This document shows, piece after piece, positions 36,939 through 44,425 of a stretch of DNA of 64,000 bases. Where the stretch lies: the NCBI GenBank assembly GCA_016213505.1, contig JACRAF010000041.1, positions 1-64,000 on the forward strand, read 5' to 3'. Position numbers and translations under genes: made by a program. This DNA is from Devosia nanyangense (lineage in GTDB: Bacteria > Pseudomonadota > Alphaproteobacteria > Rhizobiales > Devosiaceae). Below the pieces are notes generated by a model. It ran no database searches. It was not told the DNA's origin and was given only the letters and a program-made list of their open reading frames with translations. Every line of letters starts with the position of its first letter. Positions within the stretch are counted from its first letter, which is position 1.

Positions 36939-36983
36939 ATCGCGCCTGGTTCGTTCGCCCTCCTCGAACAACGTGGCGCGTCC

Positions 36984-37017
36984 CCCTGCGCGGTTGCGGA
37001 GTGGCAGCCGCGCAGGG
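36984..37017 (+). terminator. 14-bp GC hairpin between element genes
   Basis: CCCTGCGCGGTTGC (36984-36997) pairs with GCAGCCGCGCAGGG (37004-37017) with one G-T pair and a 6-nt loop. It is followed by TCCTCTC rather than a true T-run. Likely a terminator or attenuator after the coiled-coil gene. Confidence 0.55.
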
Positions 37018-37051
37018 TCCTCTCAACCCTTAACTGGAACTGGAGTTTACT

Positions 37052-37339
37052 ATGATGAAACCTACCCACGAACCCGAACCCGGATTCGAAATCGTCTCCG
37101 GCGGTCACCGCATCCGACACCCGATGGCAGACCTCGCCGAGGTCAACGCGACCATGGACGAAATCGCGGCACGCCAGAAGTCCACCGCGCCGCTGGCCGT
37201 CGCCAGCATCGACTCGGACAAGGTCTGGGCGAACTACCGGCGCGGCAAAGGCACGCCGACGCCAGCGTCAACGTTGACCTCGACCTCGACCTCGACGCAT
37301 CTCGAACGCACCGAGGTCGAGCGGAGGCTGAAACGGTGA
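37052..37339 (+). CDS. Small unknown protein with Ser/Thr repeat tail
   Basis: A 95-residue protein beginning MMKPTHEPEPGFEIVSGGHR. Residues about 68-86 are a Thr/Ser/Pro-rich run encoded partly by a tandem ACCTCG hexamer (the same hexamer run recurs in the primase gene near 38885). No family recognised. The GGAG at about 37042 precedes the start. It overlaps the next gene by 4 bp (GTGA at 37336-37339). Confidence 0.6.
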   Translation: MMKPTHEPEPGFEIVSGGHRIRHPMADLAEVNATMDEIAARQKSTAPLAVASIDSDKVWANYRRGKGTPTPASTLTSTSTSTHLERTEVERRLKR

Positions 37340-37608
37340 ACAAGGCCGAGCGTGCTATCCGGAAGTTGGCAGAGAGCTTCCGGGTCGTCGACCGCACCGA
37401 CATCGATAGGGTCCTGAAGCCTCTCCGGGTTAGCAACTCGGAGAGGTGGGACATCGTCGGTTGCCTGGTGCGAGAAGGCGTCCTCGTCCCTCGGCTGGGC
37501 GGTGGATTTCACTCGCTGGCCTACCTAGGCGACGCGGTCACCGAGCCGCACTCGACGACCTTCGAAGGCGAGACGATGGAGAGCCGTTCCAGCCATCTGG
37601 TTGACTAG
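37336..37608 (+). CDS. Small protein, possible winged helix
   Basis: A 90-residue protein (GTG start) whose first 65 residues (KAERAIRKLAESFRVVDRTD, then RWDIVGCLVREGVLVPRLGG) have the helix pattern of a small winged-helix DNA-binding domain. No firm family match. Coupled to the previous small gene by overlapping stop and start. A perfect 10-bp hairpin 30 bp downstream ends this transcription unit. Confidence 0.6.
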   Translation: MNKAERAIRKLAESFRVVDRTDIDRVLKPLRVSNSERWDIVGCLVREGVLVPRLGGGFHSLAYLGDAVTEPHSTTFEGETMESRSSHLVD

Positions 37609-37637
37609 GGCGGCACGTAGAGCGAAGACACACGCCT

Positions 37638-37664
37638 GGCCCGCGACCTCACCCGTCGCGGGCC
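37638..37664 (+). terminator. Perfect 10-bp hairpin terminator
   Basis: GGCCCGCGAC (37638-37647) and GTCGCGGGCC (37655-37664) form a perfect stem with loop CTCACCC, followed by ATTTAGTT. Likely Rho-independent termination after the small genes at 37052-37608. Confidence 0.7.
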
Positions 37665-37746
37665 ATTTAGTTGACAGGGCCTCTCGAGCCCTAACCAGAC
37701 AGCCGACGCGTGGGAGAGCCGCGCGTTAGCTAGGCGGCCGGCGCTG

Positions 37747-37781
37747 CTCCCAAGGGGTGCCGGTCGCCACAACCTTGGGAG
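37747..37781 (+). promoter_or_regulatory. Leader hairpin covering the ribosome-binding site
   Basis: CTCCCAAGG (37747-37755) is perfectly complementary to CCTTGGGAG (37773-37781). The 3' arm contains the GGGAG that would act as ribosome-binding site for the ATG at 37789. When folded, the site is hidden, so translation of the 172-aa protein could be switched by a protein, an antisense RNA or transcription from a different start. Confidence 0.55.
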
Positions 37782-37788
37782 CTACCCG

Positions 37789-38307
37789 ATGGACCACCAC
37801 GACTACGTCAGCCTGCACAACCCAGGGCTCCCTGGACTCCAGTTGCCCTACTGCCTGGTCAAGCTCGACTCCCCCAGACACATCTGGCTGCCGCTGAATC
37901 GTCAGTACAAGCCCCTCGGGGTGACCTCAAGGGAGTGGGTCGACTACGACGAATTCGTGAGCCGCGCCGTTGCCTTCGCGTCCGACCCGCGCAAGTGGCA
38001 TGACGTCTTCCTGCCCCACGACCCCGGTGCGTCCATCCTCTATCTGCACCGGGACGGCCAGCCGGCGAGTGAGTACTTCGCCCGTCTGACCCGGCTGCTC
38101 TGGTACCGGCAGCGCAGCATCGGTGAGTTCGACATCTTCCAGTTCCAGCGCGCTCGCGTGCTGCGTGCCACACCTGACCTGATGGCCGTGGTCACCGAGG
38201 TGTTTGGACCCTCGAAGTCCTATCAGAATCGCGCCTACTGGGCGACCGAGCTTGCCCACGACACCGAGAAGCGCGCCGCGTTCCTCAAGGTCGCGAAGAG
38301 TGGCTGA
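37789..38307 (+). CDS. Unknown 172-aa element protein
   Basis: A 172-residue protein rich in aromatic residues and Arg/Asp (DYVSLHNPGLPGLQLPYCLV, RKWHDVFLPHDPGASILYLH). I do not recognise it. It leads the replication gene block: its stop overlaps the next small gene (38300), which in turn touches the primase gene. A 9-bp hairpin sequesters its ribosome-binding site. Possible role in control of replication initiation by position only. Confidence 0.65.
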   Translation: MDHHDYVSLHNPGLPGLQLPYCLVKLDSPRHIWLPLNRQYKPLGVTSREWVDYDEFVSRAVAFASDPRKWHDVFLPHDPGASILYLHRDGQPASEYFARLTRLLWYRQRSIGEFDIFQFQRARVLRATPDLMAVVTEVFGPSKSYQNRAYWATELAHDTEKRAAFLKVAKSG

Positions 38308-38641
38308 CCTCGGCGAAGAGCTTGCCGCTGAAGGCATCGCTCGCGCCTCGGAGGCGCAGGAGCGGGTCAAGCCGTTGAGCCTCGAACAGGCGCTCGACAT
38401 CATCTTCTGCCTCGCCCTGACGCGCGACTTCTTCGACGCGGACGACGTCCACGAATACCTGCTCGCCCACGGTCTGCCCGACCTCGAGAATCCGGGAGCG
38501 TGGGGAGGCCTGTGGCGCCGTGCGAAGGGCAAGTGGATTGAACCGGTCACCGACTCGGAGCAGTGGCGGAAGTCCTCGCGGCCCTCGCAGCACGCCAAGC
38601 CGCTGCCGCTGTATCGGTCTCTCGTCGTGGGTGACTGCTGA
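38300..38641 (+). CDS. Phage-type small winged-helix-like protein
   Basis: A 113-residue protein (GTG start in the overlap with the upstream gene). The pattern FFDADDVHEYLLAHGLPDLE, NPGAWGGLWRRAKGKWIEPV and SSRPSQHAKPLPLYRS resembles small phage proteins found beside replication or Holliday-junction genes, with a G-xx-W/M-RRA helix and an S-x-RPS-x-HA-x-P tail. Function unknown. One base overlaps the primase gene (TGATG at 38639-38643). Confidence 0.65.
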   Translation: MADLGEELAAEGIARASEAQERVKPLSLEQALDIIFCLALTRDFFDADDVHEYLLAHGLPDLENPGAWGGLWRRAKGKWIEPVTDSEQWRKSSRPSQHAKPLPLYRSLVVGDC

Positions 38642-39753
38642 TGACCCCCGTCCAGTTTCTCCAACGCCTCCGGCCCCACGGTCCCTGGAACCTGATGGTG
38701 CTCGACCCCGAGACCGGGGACGTCGAGGCCGCGACGTTCACCGACCCGGTGAAGGCTGGTGCCTGGATTGGCGTTCGGAACGGCAAGAAGAACCTCTACC
38801 TCGCTGGCCTCAACCCAGCACCGAAGCCGACTGGCTGGAAGGGTCGTGCGCTCAAGACGGATGTGCCCTTCGTCGTCGGGCGCCACCTCGACCTCGACCT
38901 CGACAAGTTCGAAGCCGGGCACCCCTGGTTCGCCCTCAGCCTCGAACAGCGCAAGGCTAAGAAGGTCGAGGAGTTGCACGCCTTCAAGGACCCTGGCCCA
39001 CCGAGCGTGATAGTCGACACGGGTGGTGGGCTGCAGTGCTACTGGCTGCTCGACACCCCCGAGCCGGTGACACCCGACCTGCTGCCGGAGCGGGCCAACG
39101 AACACTTGATTGCTGTCCTCGGTGGTGACCCTGGAACGTTCGAGGTCAACCGGCCGCTGCGGTTGCCGGGCACCACGAATCTGCCTGACGCCAAGAAGCG
39201 AGCGCGCGGTCGGGTGGTGGCTGAGGCCAAGCTCCTGGAGTTCAACGACCGCCGGTACGCCGATTGGGAGTTCGAACTCGCCCCGCCGCGCCCGAAGGAC
39301 ACCAGCGTCGACGTCGAGATTGGCGAGGCTGAACCGGTTGAGGACCTCGCCTGGCTGTTCGAGCAGTACCACGTGCCCGAGCGGGTGCAGCGCATCGTCC
39401 GCGAAGGTCCGCTGCCCGACTACCCGAAAGCCAAAGACAACAGTTTGTCCGCCTGGGTGCTGGATGCAGCCTGCGCGCTGGTTCGGTGCCGCGTCCCCAA
39501 CGCACAAATCGTTGCCGTCCTGGTGGACGAGGAGTTGGGCATCGGTCGCGCCGACGAGCGCCAGGCGTACCGCGCTGTCAAGAAGGCCAACAGGCTAGTC
39601 GCCACCGAGCGGGAGTTCGACGATGAGTTCCAGCAGCGGTTGGACGCTGCCCCGATTGTCGACGACTCTGAGAAGCGGCGGGACGCACCGATTGTCGACG
39701 ACTCCGAGAAGCGGCGGAACGCACCCATCGTTGAAGGAGGGCCGAAACGTTGA
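38641..39753 (+). CDS. RepB-like/AEP DNA primase
   Basis: A 370-residue replication protein. HLDLDLDKFEAGHP supplies a DxD-type acidic motif, and VIVDTGGGLQCYWLLDTPEP followed by RPLRLPGTTNLPDAKKR is the conserved core of RepB-type primases (archaeo-eukaryotic primase fold). A linker and helical region follow, ending in a tandem repeat of DAPIVDDSEKRR. It would lay down primers at the element's own origin. It overlaps the helicase gene by 4 bp. This pair is the element's autonomous replication module. Confidence 0.78.
   Translation: MTPVQFLQRLRPHGPWNLMVLDPETGDVEAATFTDPVKAGAWIGVRNGKKNLYLAGLNPAPKPTGWKGRALKTDVPFVVGRHLDLDLDKFEAGHPWFALSLEQRKAKKVEELHAFKDPGPPSVIVDTGGGLQCYWLLDTPEPVTPDLLPERANEHLIAVLGGDPGTFEVNRPLRLPGTTNLPDAKKRARGRVVAEAKLLEFNDRRYADWEFELAPPRPKDTSVDVEIGEAEPVEDLAWLFEQYHVPERVQRIVREGPLPDYPKAKDNSLSAWVLDAACALVRCRVPNAQIVAVLVDEELGIGRADERQAYRAVKKANRLVATEREFDDEFQQRLDAAPIVDDSEKRRDAPIVDDSEKRRNAPIVEGGPKR
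39643..39732 (+). repeat. 36-bp tandem repeat in primase C-terminus
   Basis: Two 36-bp units (39643-39678, 39679-39714) plus a half unit encode DAAPIV/DAPIVDDSEKRR/NAPIV at the end of the primase. The units differ by a few silent or single-base changes. Copy-number changes would keep the reading frame and vary the tail length. Confidence 0.75.
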
Positions 39754-41309
39754 GTAAGCCAAAGGTGAAATTGCAGTCTACTGCCCTCGGGCAGAACCTC
39801 GACGACACCGAGCAGGCGCTGCTCACGGCCGGCGCGCCTCTGTACCAGGCGGGCGGCAACCTCGTTCACATCGTCCGCCTCGACCACGAAGGCGGAGAAC
39901 TTGTTATCCGCAGCGTTGCGACACAGCGCGTGCTGGAGTTGATGCTCCGCGCCGCCGACTTCCTCCGCTACGAGTCCAACAAGTGGATTCCCGCTGCGCC
40001 GACGCTGCCGTTCGTCCAATCCTACGTAGCGCGCGGCGAGTGGAAGCTCAGGCCGCTCCGAGGTATCATCGAGGCGCCGACGCTGCGGCCGGACGGCAGC
40101 GTGCTGAGCGAGCCGGGGTACGACCCGCAGATGATGGTCTACCTCGACACTGGTGGCGTGGAGTTCCCACCGGTCCCCGACACCCCTTCGAAGGACGAGG
40201 CCCTCGCCGCCCTGGCCACCCTCAAGGACGTCATCAAGGACTTCCCGTTCGTGCCCGACGAAGAGCCGGACGAGTTCGGTGGCGTCGTCTCCTCAGCGCG
40301 CTCGGTGGCGCTGTCGGCGCTGCTGACCGGAGTGTCCCGCAAGGCGCTTCGCACCGCACCGGCGCACGCCATCGATGCGACTGCTGCGGTGACCGGAAAG
40401 AGCCTGCTCTGCGACGTGGTAGCTATGTTTGCGACGGGCCGCTGCGCTGTCGCGACCTCGACCGGCCGGAACACGGAAGAGTTCAACAAACGCTTGTTCG
40501 CAACGCTGCGGAAAGGAGGGCCAGTGGTGATGATAGACAACGTCGACCGCGAGCTTGAGTCCGACGAGTTCTGCACGGTGCTGACTTCAACCGAATGGGG
40601 GAACCGGGTGCTCGGCGAGTCCGAGACGCGCACGGTGTCCACCGTCGTGCTGTTTCTGGTGAACGGCAACAACATCAGGTTCAAGGGCGACCTGACCACG
40701 CGCGTGGTGGTCTGCCGGATGGACGCTGGGATGGAGAACCCTGGGGCTCGCACGTTCGACCGCGACCTTCGAGTCTACGTGCCCGAGAATCGGCCGCGCC
40801 TCGTTGTCGCGGCACTCACCGTGCTGCGCGCCTTCGTCATCGCTGGCCGTCCTGGCCTTGCGGAGTTGAAGCCCTTCGCCCGCTTCGAGGACTGGTCGAA
40901 CCTGGTGCGTGGGGCACTGGTCTGGCTCGGCGAGCCCGACCCGCTGAACACGCGGGAAGCGATAGTTGCTATCGACTCTGAGCGCGAGAACCTCGCGGCG
41001 CTGCACCAGGGCTGGGCGGAGGTGATTGGGCTCGACCAGTGGGTCACGGCCAAGCAGGTGATAGAGGCCTCGGAGCAGCGCAGCGACCGCAACCTTGGAA
41101 TCGTCGGAGGTGAGGCGCTCGCTGGGGCGCTGGACGACCTGGACGGCCTGCTGACCCCGGTCACCCTCGGCAAGTACCTGGTCTCGTTCGACGGGCGAAT
41201 CGTTGAAGGCCGCTGCCTGCGCAAGCGCTCCACCGTTGGCCACTCGACCCGGTTCTGCCTTGAGGAGGCGGGGCACGAGGCGGGGCAGCCCGCATCGCTG
41301 TCTCCTTAG
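39750..41309 (+). CDS. Helicase-like P-loop ATPase of replication module
   Basis: A 519-residue protein resembling the ATPase half of phage/plasmid primase-helicases. The P-loop is degenerate: family members usually have PGSGKT/S, here the segment reads AAVTGKSLLCDVV. Walker B is VVMIDNVDRELESD, followed by sensor-like FLVNGNNIRFKGDLTTRVVV with an arginine finger candidate. The C-terminal part includes DWSNLVRGALVWLGEPDP, common in this family. TTG start at 39750, with AAGGAGG 9 nt upstream, overlapping the primase stop. The gene's last bases form the left arm of a large inverted repeat. Confidence 0.78.
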   Translation: MSKPKVKLQSTALGQNLDDTEQALLTAGAPLYQAGGNLVHIVRLDHEGGELVIRSVATQRVLELMLRAADFLRYESNKWIPAAPTLPFVQSYVARGEWKLRPLRGIIEAPTLRPDGSVLSEPGYDPQMMVYLDTGGVEFPPVPDTPSKDEALAALATLKDVIKDFPFVPDEEPDEFGGVVSSARSVALSALLTGVSRKALRTAPAHAIDATAAVTGKSLLCDVVAMFATGRCAVATSTGRNTEEFNKRLFATLRKGGPVVMIDNVDRELESDEFCTVLTSTEWGNRVLGESETRTVSTVVLFLVNGNNIRFKGDLTTRVVVCRMDAGMENPGARTFDRDLRVYVPENRPRLVVAALTVLRAFVIAGRPGLAELKPFARFEDWSNLVRGALVWLGEPDPLNTREAIVAIDSERENLAALHQGWAEVIGLDQWVTAKQVIEASEQRSDRNLGIVGGEALAGALDDLDGLLTPVTLGKYLVSFDGRIVEGRCLRKRSTVGHSTRFCLEEAGHEAGQPASLSP

Positions 41310-41492
41310 AGAACCGTGGCTTTGAGGGGGTCTAGGCGGGGATAGCGGGGCAGTTTTACCCCTAAGAGAGTTGTAGAGAGTGGTTAGTACGTACAGGGTG
41401 AGTCTCCCCCGCTTGCCCCGCCTAGGGTGCAACAAAGCCCCTGTTCGTGGGCCTCTGCGCGATGCGGGCTGCCCCGCTTCGTGCCCCTCCTC
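41262..41492. repeat. Nested inverted repeat (candidate origin cruciform)
   Basis: Outer arms: 41262-41298 (GAGGAG...GCCCGCATCGC) and 41459-41492 (GCGATGCGGGC...CTCCTC) are complementary over about 33 bases with one mismatch and a 3-nt insertion. Inner arms: CTAGGCGGGG-N2-AGCGGGG starting about 41331 and its near-complement ending about 41427. The structure spans the helicase stop codon and can extrude as a long hairpin. Confidence 0.75.
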
Positions 41493-41617
41493 GTCGGGCC
41501 AGGGCGCCTGGCTCGGATACGACAAAGCCCCTGTTCGTGGGCGTCTCAGCGATGCGTGCTACCACGCCCTCCCCCACCTCGGGTAACAACAAAGCCCCTG
41601 TTCGTGGGCGTCTCAGC
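41432..41617 (+). repeat. Three iteron-like direct repeats
   Basis: ACAAAGCCCCTGTTCGTGGG starts at 41432, 41522 and 41589. Copies 2 and 3 are identical for 29 bases (continuing CGTCTCAGC); copy 1 diverges slightly after 21. Spacings are 90 and 67 bp. Each copy contains a small GCCC/GGGC hairpin. The number and location next to primase and helicase genes resemble iterons for an initiator protein. Confidence 0.75.
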
Positions 41618-41814
41618 AAGGCCGGTCCAGCCCCTGCGTCCTGGCAGAAGAGAATGATGCTACGAGGCGGTCAGACGAGGTGGACACTGGCAGAGGCGAA
41701 GCCCTGAGACCGGCTGTTCTGTAAGGTACTCCCGGCGAGGAAAGGCGTTGAGGGACCGCTGAGGGTCACTAGCTCCGCAGCTGTGAACGTTGCAATTGGG
41801 GTCGCAGGGCGGCG

Positions 41815-41833
41815 GTGAGGTAAAATACCTCAC
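41815..41833. promoter_or_regulatory. 19-bp palindrome GTGAGGTAAAATACCTCAC
   Basis: A perfect 8-bp inverted repeat with AAA spacer, lying 264 bp before the terminase-like gene. Length and symmetry suit a dimeric repressor or activator operator. No second copy was found in the element. Confidence 0.5.
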
Positions 41834-42096
41834 TTGCCGTGGGATGTGCCGACTGCCGGGCCGCGAACCGACGCAAAGCCGCACGCAGGGCTCCACGTGC
41901 CCCGAGAAGCCTTTCTGGCACCCATGCCCCAGGATGCTCCTGAGCAGGCACACGTCGCCAACGTACGGGCAACGTGGGCCTCCCCGGTCATCGTGGGGCT
42001 CCAGCGTTGGAACGTTGTCCTTGTGGCGGGTGGTGCCCCTGGCTAATCGGGCGGCTGGCAAGGCAGTGTGCTGACCAGACCCTAGGAGTCCGACCC

Positions 42097-42915
42097 TTGA
42101 CCCAACTCTCCCGCCGTGGTTACGCCCGCACCCGTGGCGTCTCCGAAGCGACCGTCAGAAAGCACATCGCTTCGGGCGTTCTTGCCGGCGCCGTGGACCC
42201 TGCAACCGGGTTGCTCGACGCCGACTTGGCCGACAAGCTGCTCGCCGGGTCCATCGTGCGGCCGAAGGCGCAGCCTGTGCCCGCCGTGCTCAAGAACGCC
42301 CGCGCCCGGCACGACCTTGAGGTCGCGCTACTCGCCGAGCTTGAGCTAGACGAATTGCGCCAGGACCTCCGAAACGTTGACGAACTGCGTCGGCTTCGGG
42401 GGGTTTACGAATCCAAGTTCGCGGAGGTGACCCGCCGCTGCCCTGCTCGGTGGGCGCCGCTTCTATCCGGGCGACCAGCCGCCGACGTCGTCAGGATGCT
42501 GAAGCTGCTGGTCAACCAGCTGCTCACCGAGTTGAGTACCCCAGGGATAGCGGACGCCGAGTACGAGCAGGCAGAGGCAGACCTCGTGGCCGAGGGCCTC
42601 GTTCTGCGAGAGAGACCCCCGCTGAGCCTGGACGGGCTGACACCGGTAGAGTTGAAGGCGGTGTTGCTGAATCAGGCCACAGAGAAGCTTCGGTACGAGC
42701 GCGGGCAGAAGCTCGGCTTCTACGTCTGGGAGTCAGACGTTGTCCGCGAGTACGAGACCGAACTCGCCGTGTTCAAGTCCGCGCTTGTTGCCCTACCCGG
42801 TCGGGTCGCCGTGCTCGTCGAGTACGCCGACGTCGCGGAGACCCAGGCGCTGCTCAGCCGCGAGGTCGAGTTAGCAATTGCCGTTCTTGAAACCCCGAAG
42901 GAGAAACTGACGTGA
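42097..42915 (+). CDS. Nu1/terminase-small-subunit-like protein
   Basis: A 272-residue protein. The N-terminus (RRGYARTRGVSEATVRKHIA, then VLAGAVDPATGLLDADLADK) is the winged-helix recognition domain of phage Nu1-type small terminases, with the typical D-P-x-T-G-x-(I/L)-D-xx-LAD element. The rest carries two related helical segments, each ending in a P-x-R-x-A/A-P-L pattern: one around VTRRCPARWAPLLSG and one around LVALPGRVAVLVEYADVAET, as in Nu1 C-terminal oligomerisation domains. TTG start at 42097, with AGGAG at 42084-42088. No large terminase is present, so it may redirect a helper phage's packaging motor. Confidence 0.65.
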   Translation: MTQLSRRGYARTRGVSEATVRKHIASGVLAGAVDPATGLLDADLADKLLAGSIVRPKAQPVPAVLKNARARHDLEVALLAELELDELRQDLRNVDELRRLRGVYESKFAEVTRRCPARWAPLLSGRPAADVVRMLKLLVNQLLTELSTPGIADAEYEQAEADLVAEGLVLRERPPLSLDGLTPVELKAVLLNQATEKLRYERGQKLGFYVWESDVVREYETELAVFKSALVALPGRVAVLVEYADVAETQALLSREVELAIAVLETPKEKLT

Positions 42916-43178
42916 AGCTGACACCAACACGATTCCCAACGAGTCCCCAAGCCCTCGCCGCGCTCAGGGCGATCTTCGCCACCAGCGGTGCTGAGGTCAT
43001 GAAGCCGAAAGCACTGTTGCAGCGCCTGCCCTCGGGGGTCCGACGCAGACTATGGCACGCGCTCTGGCCGGGCGGGGGTCCCTGGAATCGCTGGAGGTGG
43101 GTACGAGATATTCGTGGCAGCCTCGGCGACGAGCCAAAGCCACTGACCGGGCGGACTGGTCCGAAGCCGGGATACTAG
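42912..43178 (+). CDS. Small basic Trp-rich protein
   Basis: An 88-residue basic protein (GTG start overlapping the terminase-like gene by 4 bp). The C-terminal half is rich in Trp and Arg (RRRLWHALWPGGGPWNRWRW). No family recognised. Coupling to the terminase-like gene suggests a DNA-binding or packaging accessory role, which is only positional inference. Confidence 0.6.
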   Translation: MKLTPTRFPTSPQALAALRAIFATSGAEVMKPKALLQRLPSGVRRRLWHALWPGGGPWNRWRWVRDIRGSLGDEPKPLTGRTGPKPGY

Positions 43179-43241
43179 GGACTGGCTCATCCTCGCTAAG
43201 GTAAGCAAGACTGGAGCTCCACAGAGAAACGGAGTTCTACA

Positions 43242-44030
43242 ATGCTTCCCAACCAAGAGACGCTCGCGCTCATCGCTTCCTACCAGCGCGACCACGACCC
43301 ACGCGTCGGGGACAAGCTTCTGCGCCAGTACGACCGATGGTGCCGTGGTGAAGCCACTCGTGTTGTTCGCAAGTTCGGAATCGGTTACGACCTGGCGTTG
43401 CAGGCGGCCCGGCTCGGACTCATCGAAGCCGCTGAGCGCTTCGAACCGGAACGTGGCTTCAGTCTGATGACCTTCGCCGCCACCAGGACTCGGCGGACGG
43501 TCGCACACGTGAGGGCCGAAGCGTTCGGCGGACCTTCTGGATATATCTTGGAAACGCGCCGGCTGATTGGTCACGCCGTCCAACAGCTTCAAGCCGAAGG
43601 GCTCCCAGTGAACGACGAGACAATCGGTGCGCGGATTGGCGTCGGTGCCGGAGTGGTCTCTGCTGCTACACGCCGCGAGGTCTCAATGGACGCCAAGCTC
43701 TCCGACGACGACGGCGACGCAACGCTGCACGACGTGCTCCCGGACCGCGAAGAGTTGCGACCAGACCGATTGGTCGAGGAAGGACAAGACCGCCAGCGGC
43801 TGCGAGGGGCTCTGGAGGGTGCCATCGCTACGTCCCTCTCGGAACGCAACGCCGAAATCGTGTCGCTCTACCTGGAGGCCGGGTGCGAGACGGGAGCGAT
43901 GGCTGCTATCGCTAGAAGTCTCGGACTGACTCGGCAGCGAGTTGCGGGTGCCATCTCGGACGCGATGCCTCGCCTGCGACGGGCGCTGAAGCTCAACGGT
44001 TTCGGGCCGAGGCAGGTGCGAGAGTTGTGA
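43242..44030 (+). CDS. Sigma-70 family RNA polymerase sigma factor
   Basis: A 262-residue sigma factor. Region 2 is visible as QAARLGLIEAAERFEPERGF and SLMTFAATRTRRTVAHVRAE. A linker with the typical SMDAKLSDDDGDATLHDVLPD-like stretch leads to region 4: LSERNAEIVSLYLEAGC followed by the helix-turn-helix IARSLGLTRQRVAGAISDAM. Architecture is closer to RpoH/alternative sigma factors than to ECF types. It likely directs transcription of the element's late or helper-responsive genes. GGAG lies 7 nt before the ATG. Sigma factors are uncommon cargo for a 14-kb element. Confidence 0.8.
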   Translation: MLPNQETLALIASYQRDHDPRVGDKLLRQYDRWCRGEATRVVRKFGIGYDLALQAARLGLIEAAERFEPERGFSLMTFAATRTRRTVAHVRAEAFGGPSGYILETRRLIGHAVQQLQAEGLPVNDETIGARIGVGAGVVSAATRREVSMDAKLSDDDGDATLHDVLPDREELRPDRLVEEGQDRQRLRGALEGAIATSLSERNAEIVSLYLEAGCETGAMAAIARSLGLTRQRVAGAISDAMPRLRRALKLNGFGPRQVREL

Positions 44031-44128
44031 CTCAGACCATTTGTCTCGAATTCGACACAAGACGTCAGTGCTCCTGTCACGCCTTCAGAGCGATGGTCTC
44101 CCTTTCCCCAACCAAAAGGACCCCGGAG

Positions 44129-44425
44129 ATGATTGGCGAGAAAGACCCCAAGAAGCTCGAAGCTGCTATCGTTGCGTTGCTGCGAAAGCACGACTCCCTG
44201 AAGGCGGACCCGCTGCAGTTCTGGACGCTGGAGGATTTGACCAGCGACGACCCCGTCCCGGCTGCGCTGATGCTTGCGGTCAACGTACTGGTCCTGGAGC
44301 TAGACCTATTGGGCGTTGACGCGGACGAGACGTCCCCGAGGCTCGCGACCGACGCTGGCTTGGACGGCGAATACGGGGATACGCTGCACAACATGTTTGT
44401 GGCACTCGCGCTCCGGGCTGCGTAA
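44129..44425 (+). CDS. Small unknown acidic protein
   Basis: A 98-residue acidic, helical protein (KKLEAAIVALLRKHDSLKAD, then PAALMLAVNVLVLELDLLGV). A hydrophobic central helix could be structural rather than a membrane span. Start at ATG 44129 with AAAAGGA upstream; a GTG at 44027 would overlap the sigma gene and add a Cys-rich, unlikely leader. Last rightward gene of the element; a hairpin and a palindrome follow. Confidence 0.55.
   Translation: MIGEKDPKKLEAAIVALLRKHDSLKADPLQFWTLEDLTSDDPVPAALMLAVNVLVLELDLLGVDADETSPRLATDAGLDGEYGDTLHNMFVALALRAA

Larger units (their letters stand above)
41310..42096. other. 787-bp non-coding control/origin-like region
   Basis: The longest gene-free stretch of the window. 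It holds the right part of a nested inverted repeat, three copies of a 20-29 bp direct repeat, a 19-bp perfect palindrome and locally AT-richer sequence (TTTTACC, GGTAAAATACC). Short open frames here lack ribosome-binding sites and are repeats read through. Its place directly after primase and helicase genes fits a replication origin and a regulatory region for the downstream terminase-like gene. Confidence 0.6.

Noticed and set aside
40587..41525. A 312-residue minus-strand protein whose end mirrors the helicase C-terminus
   Set aside because: The mirror similarity comes from the inverted repeat; the frame lies antisense to the helicase gene and has no ribosome-binding site.
41432..41617. 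The three direct repeats as a CRISPR array
   Set aside because: Only three copies, unequal spacing (90 and 67 bp), spacers partly repeat other local sequence, and no cas gene in the window.
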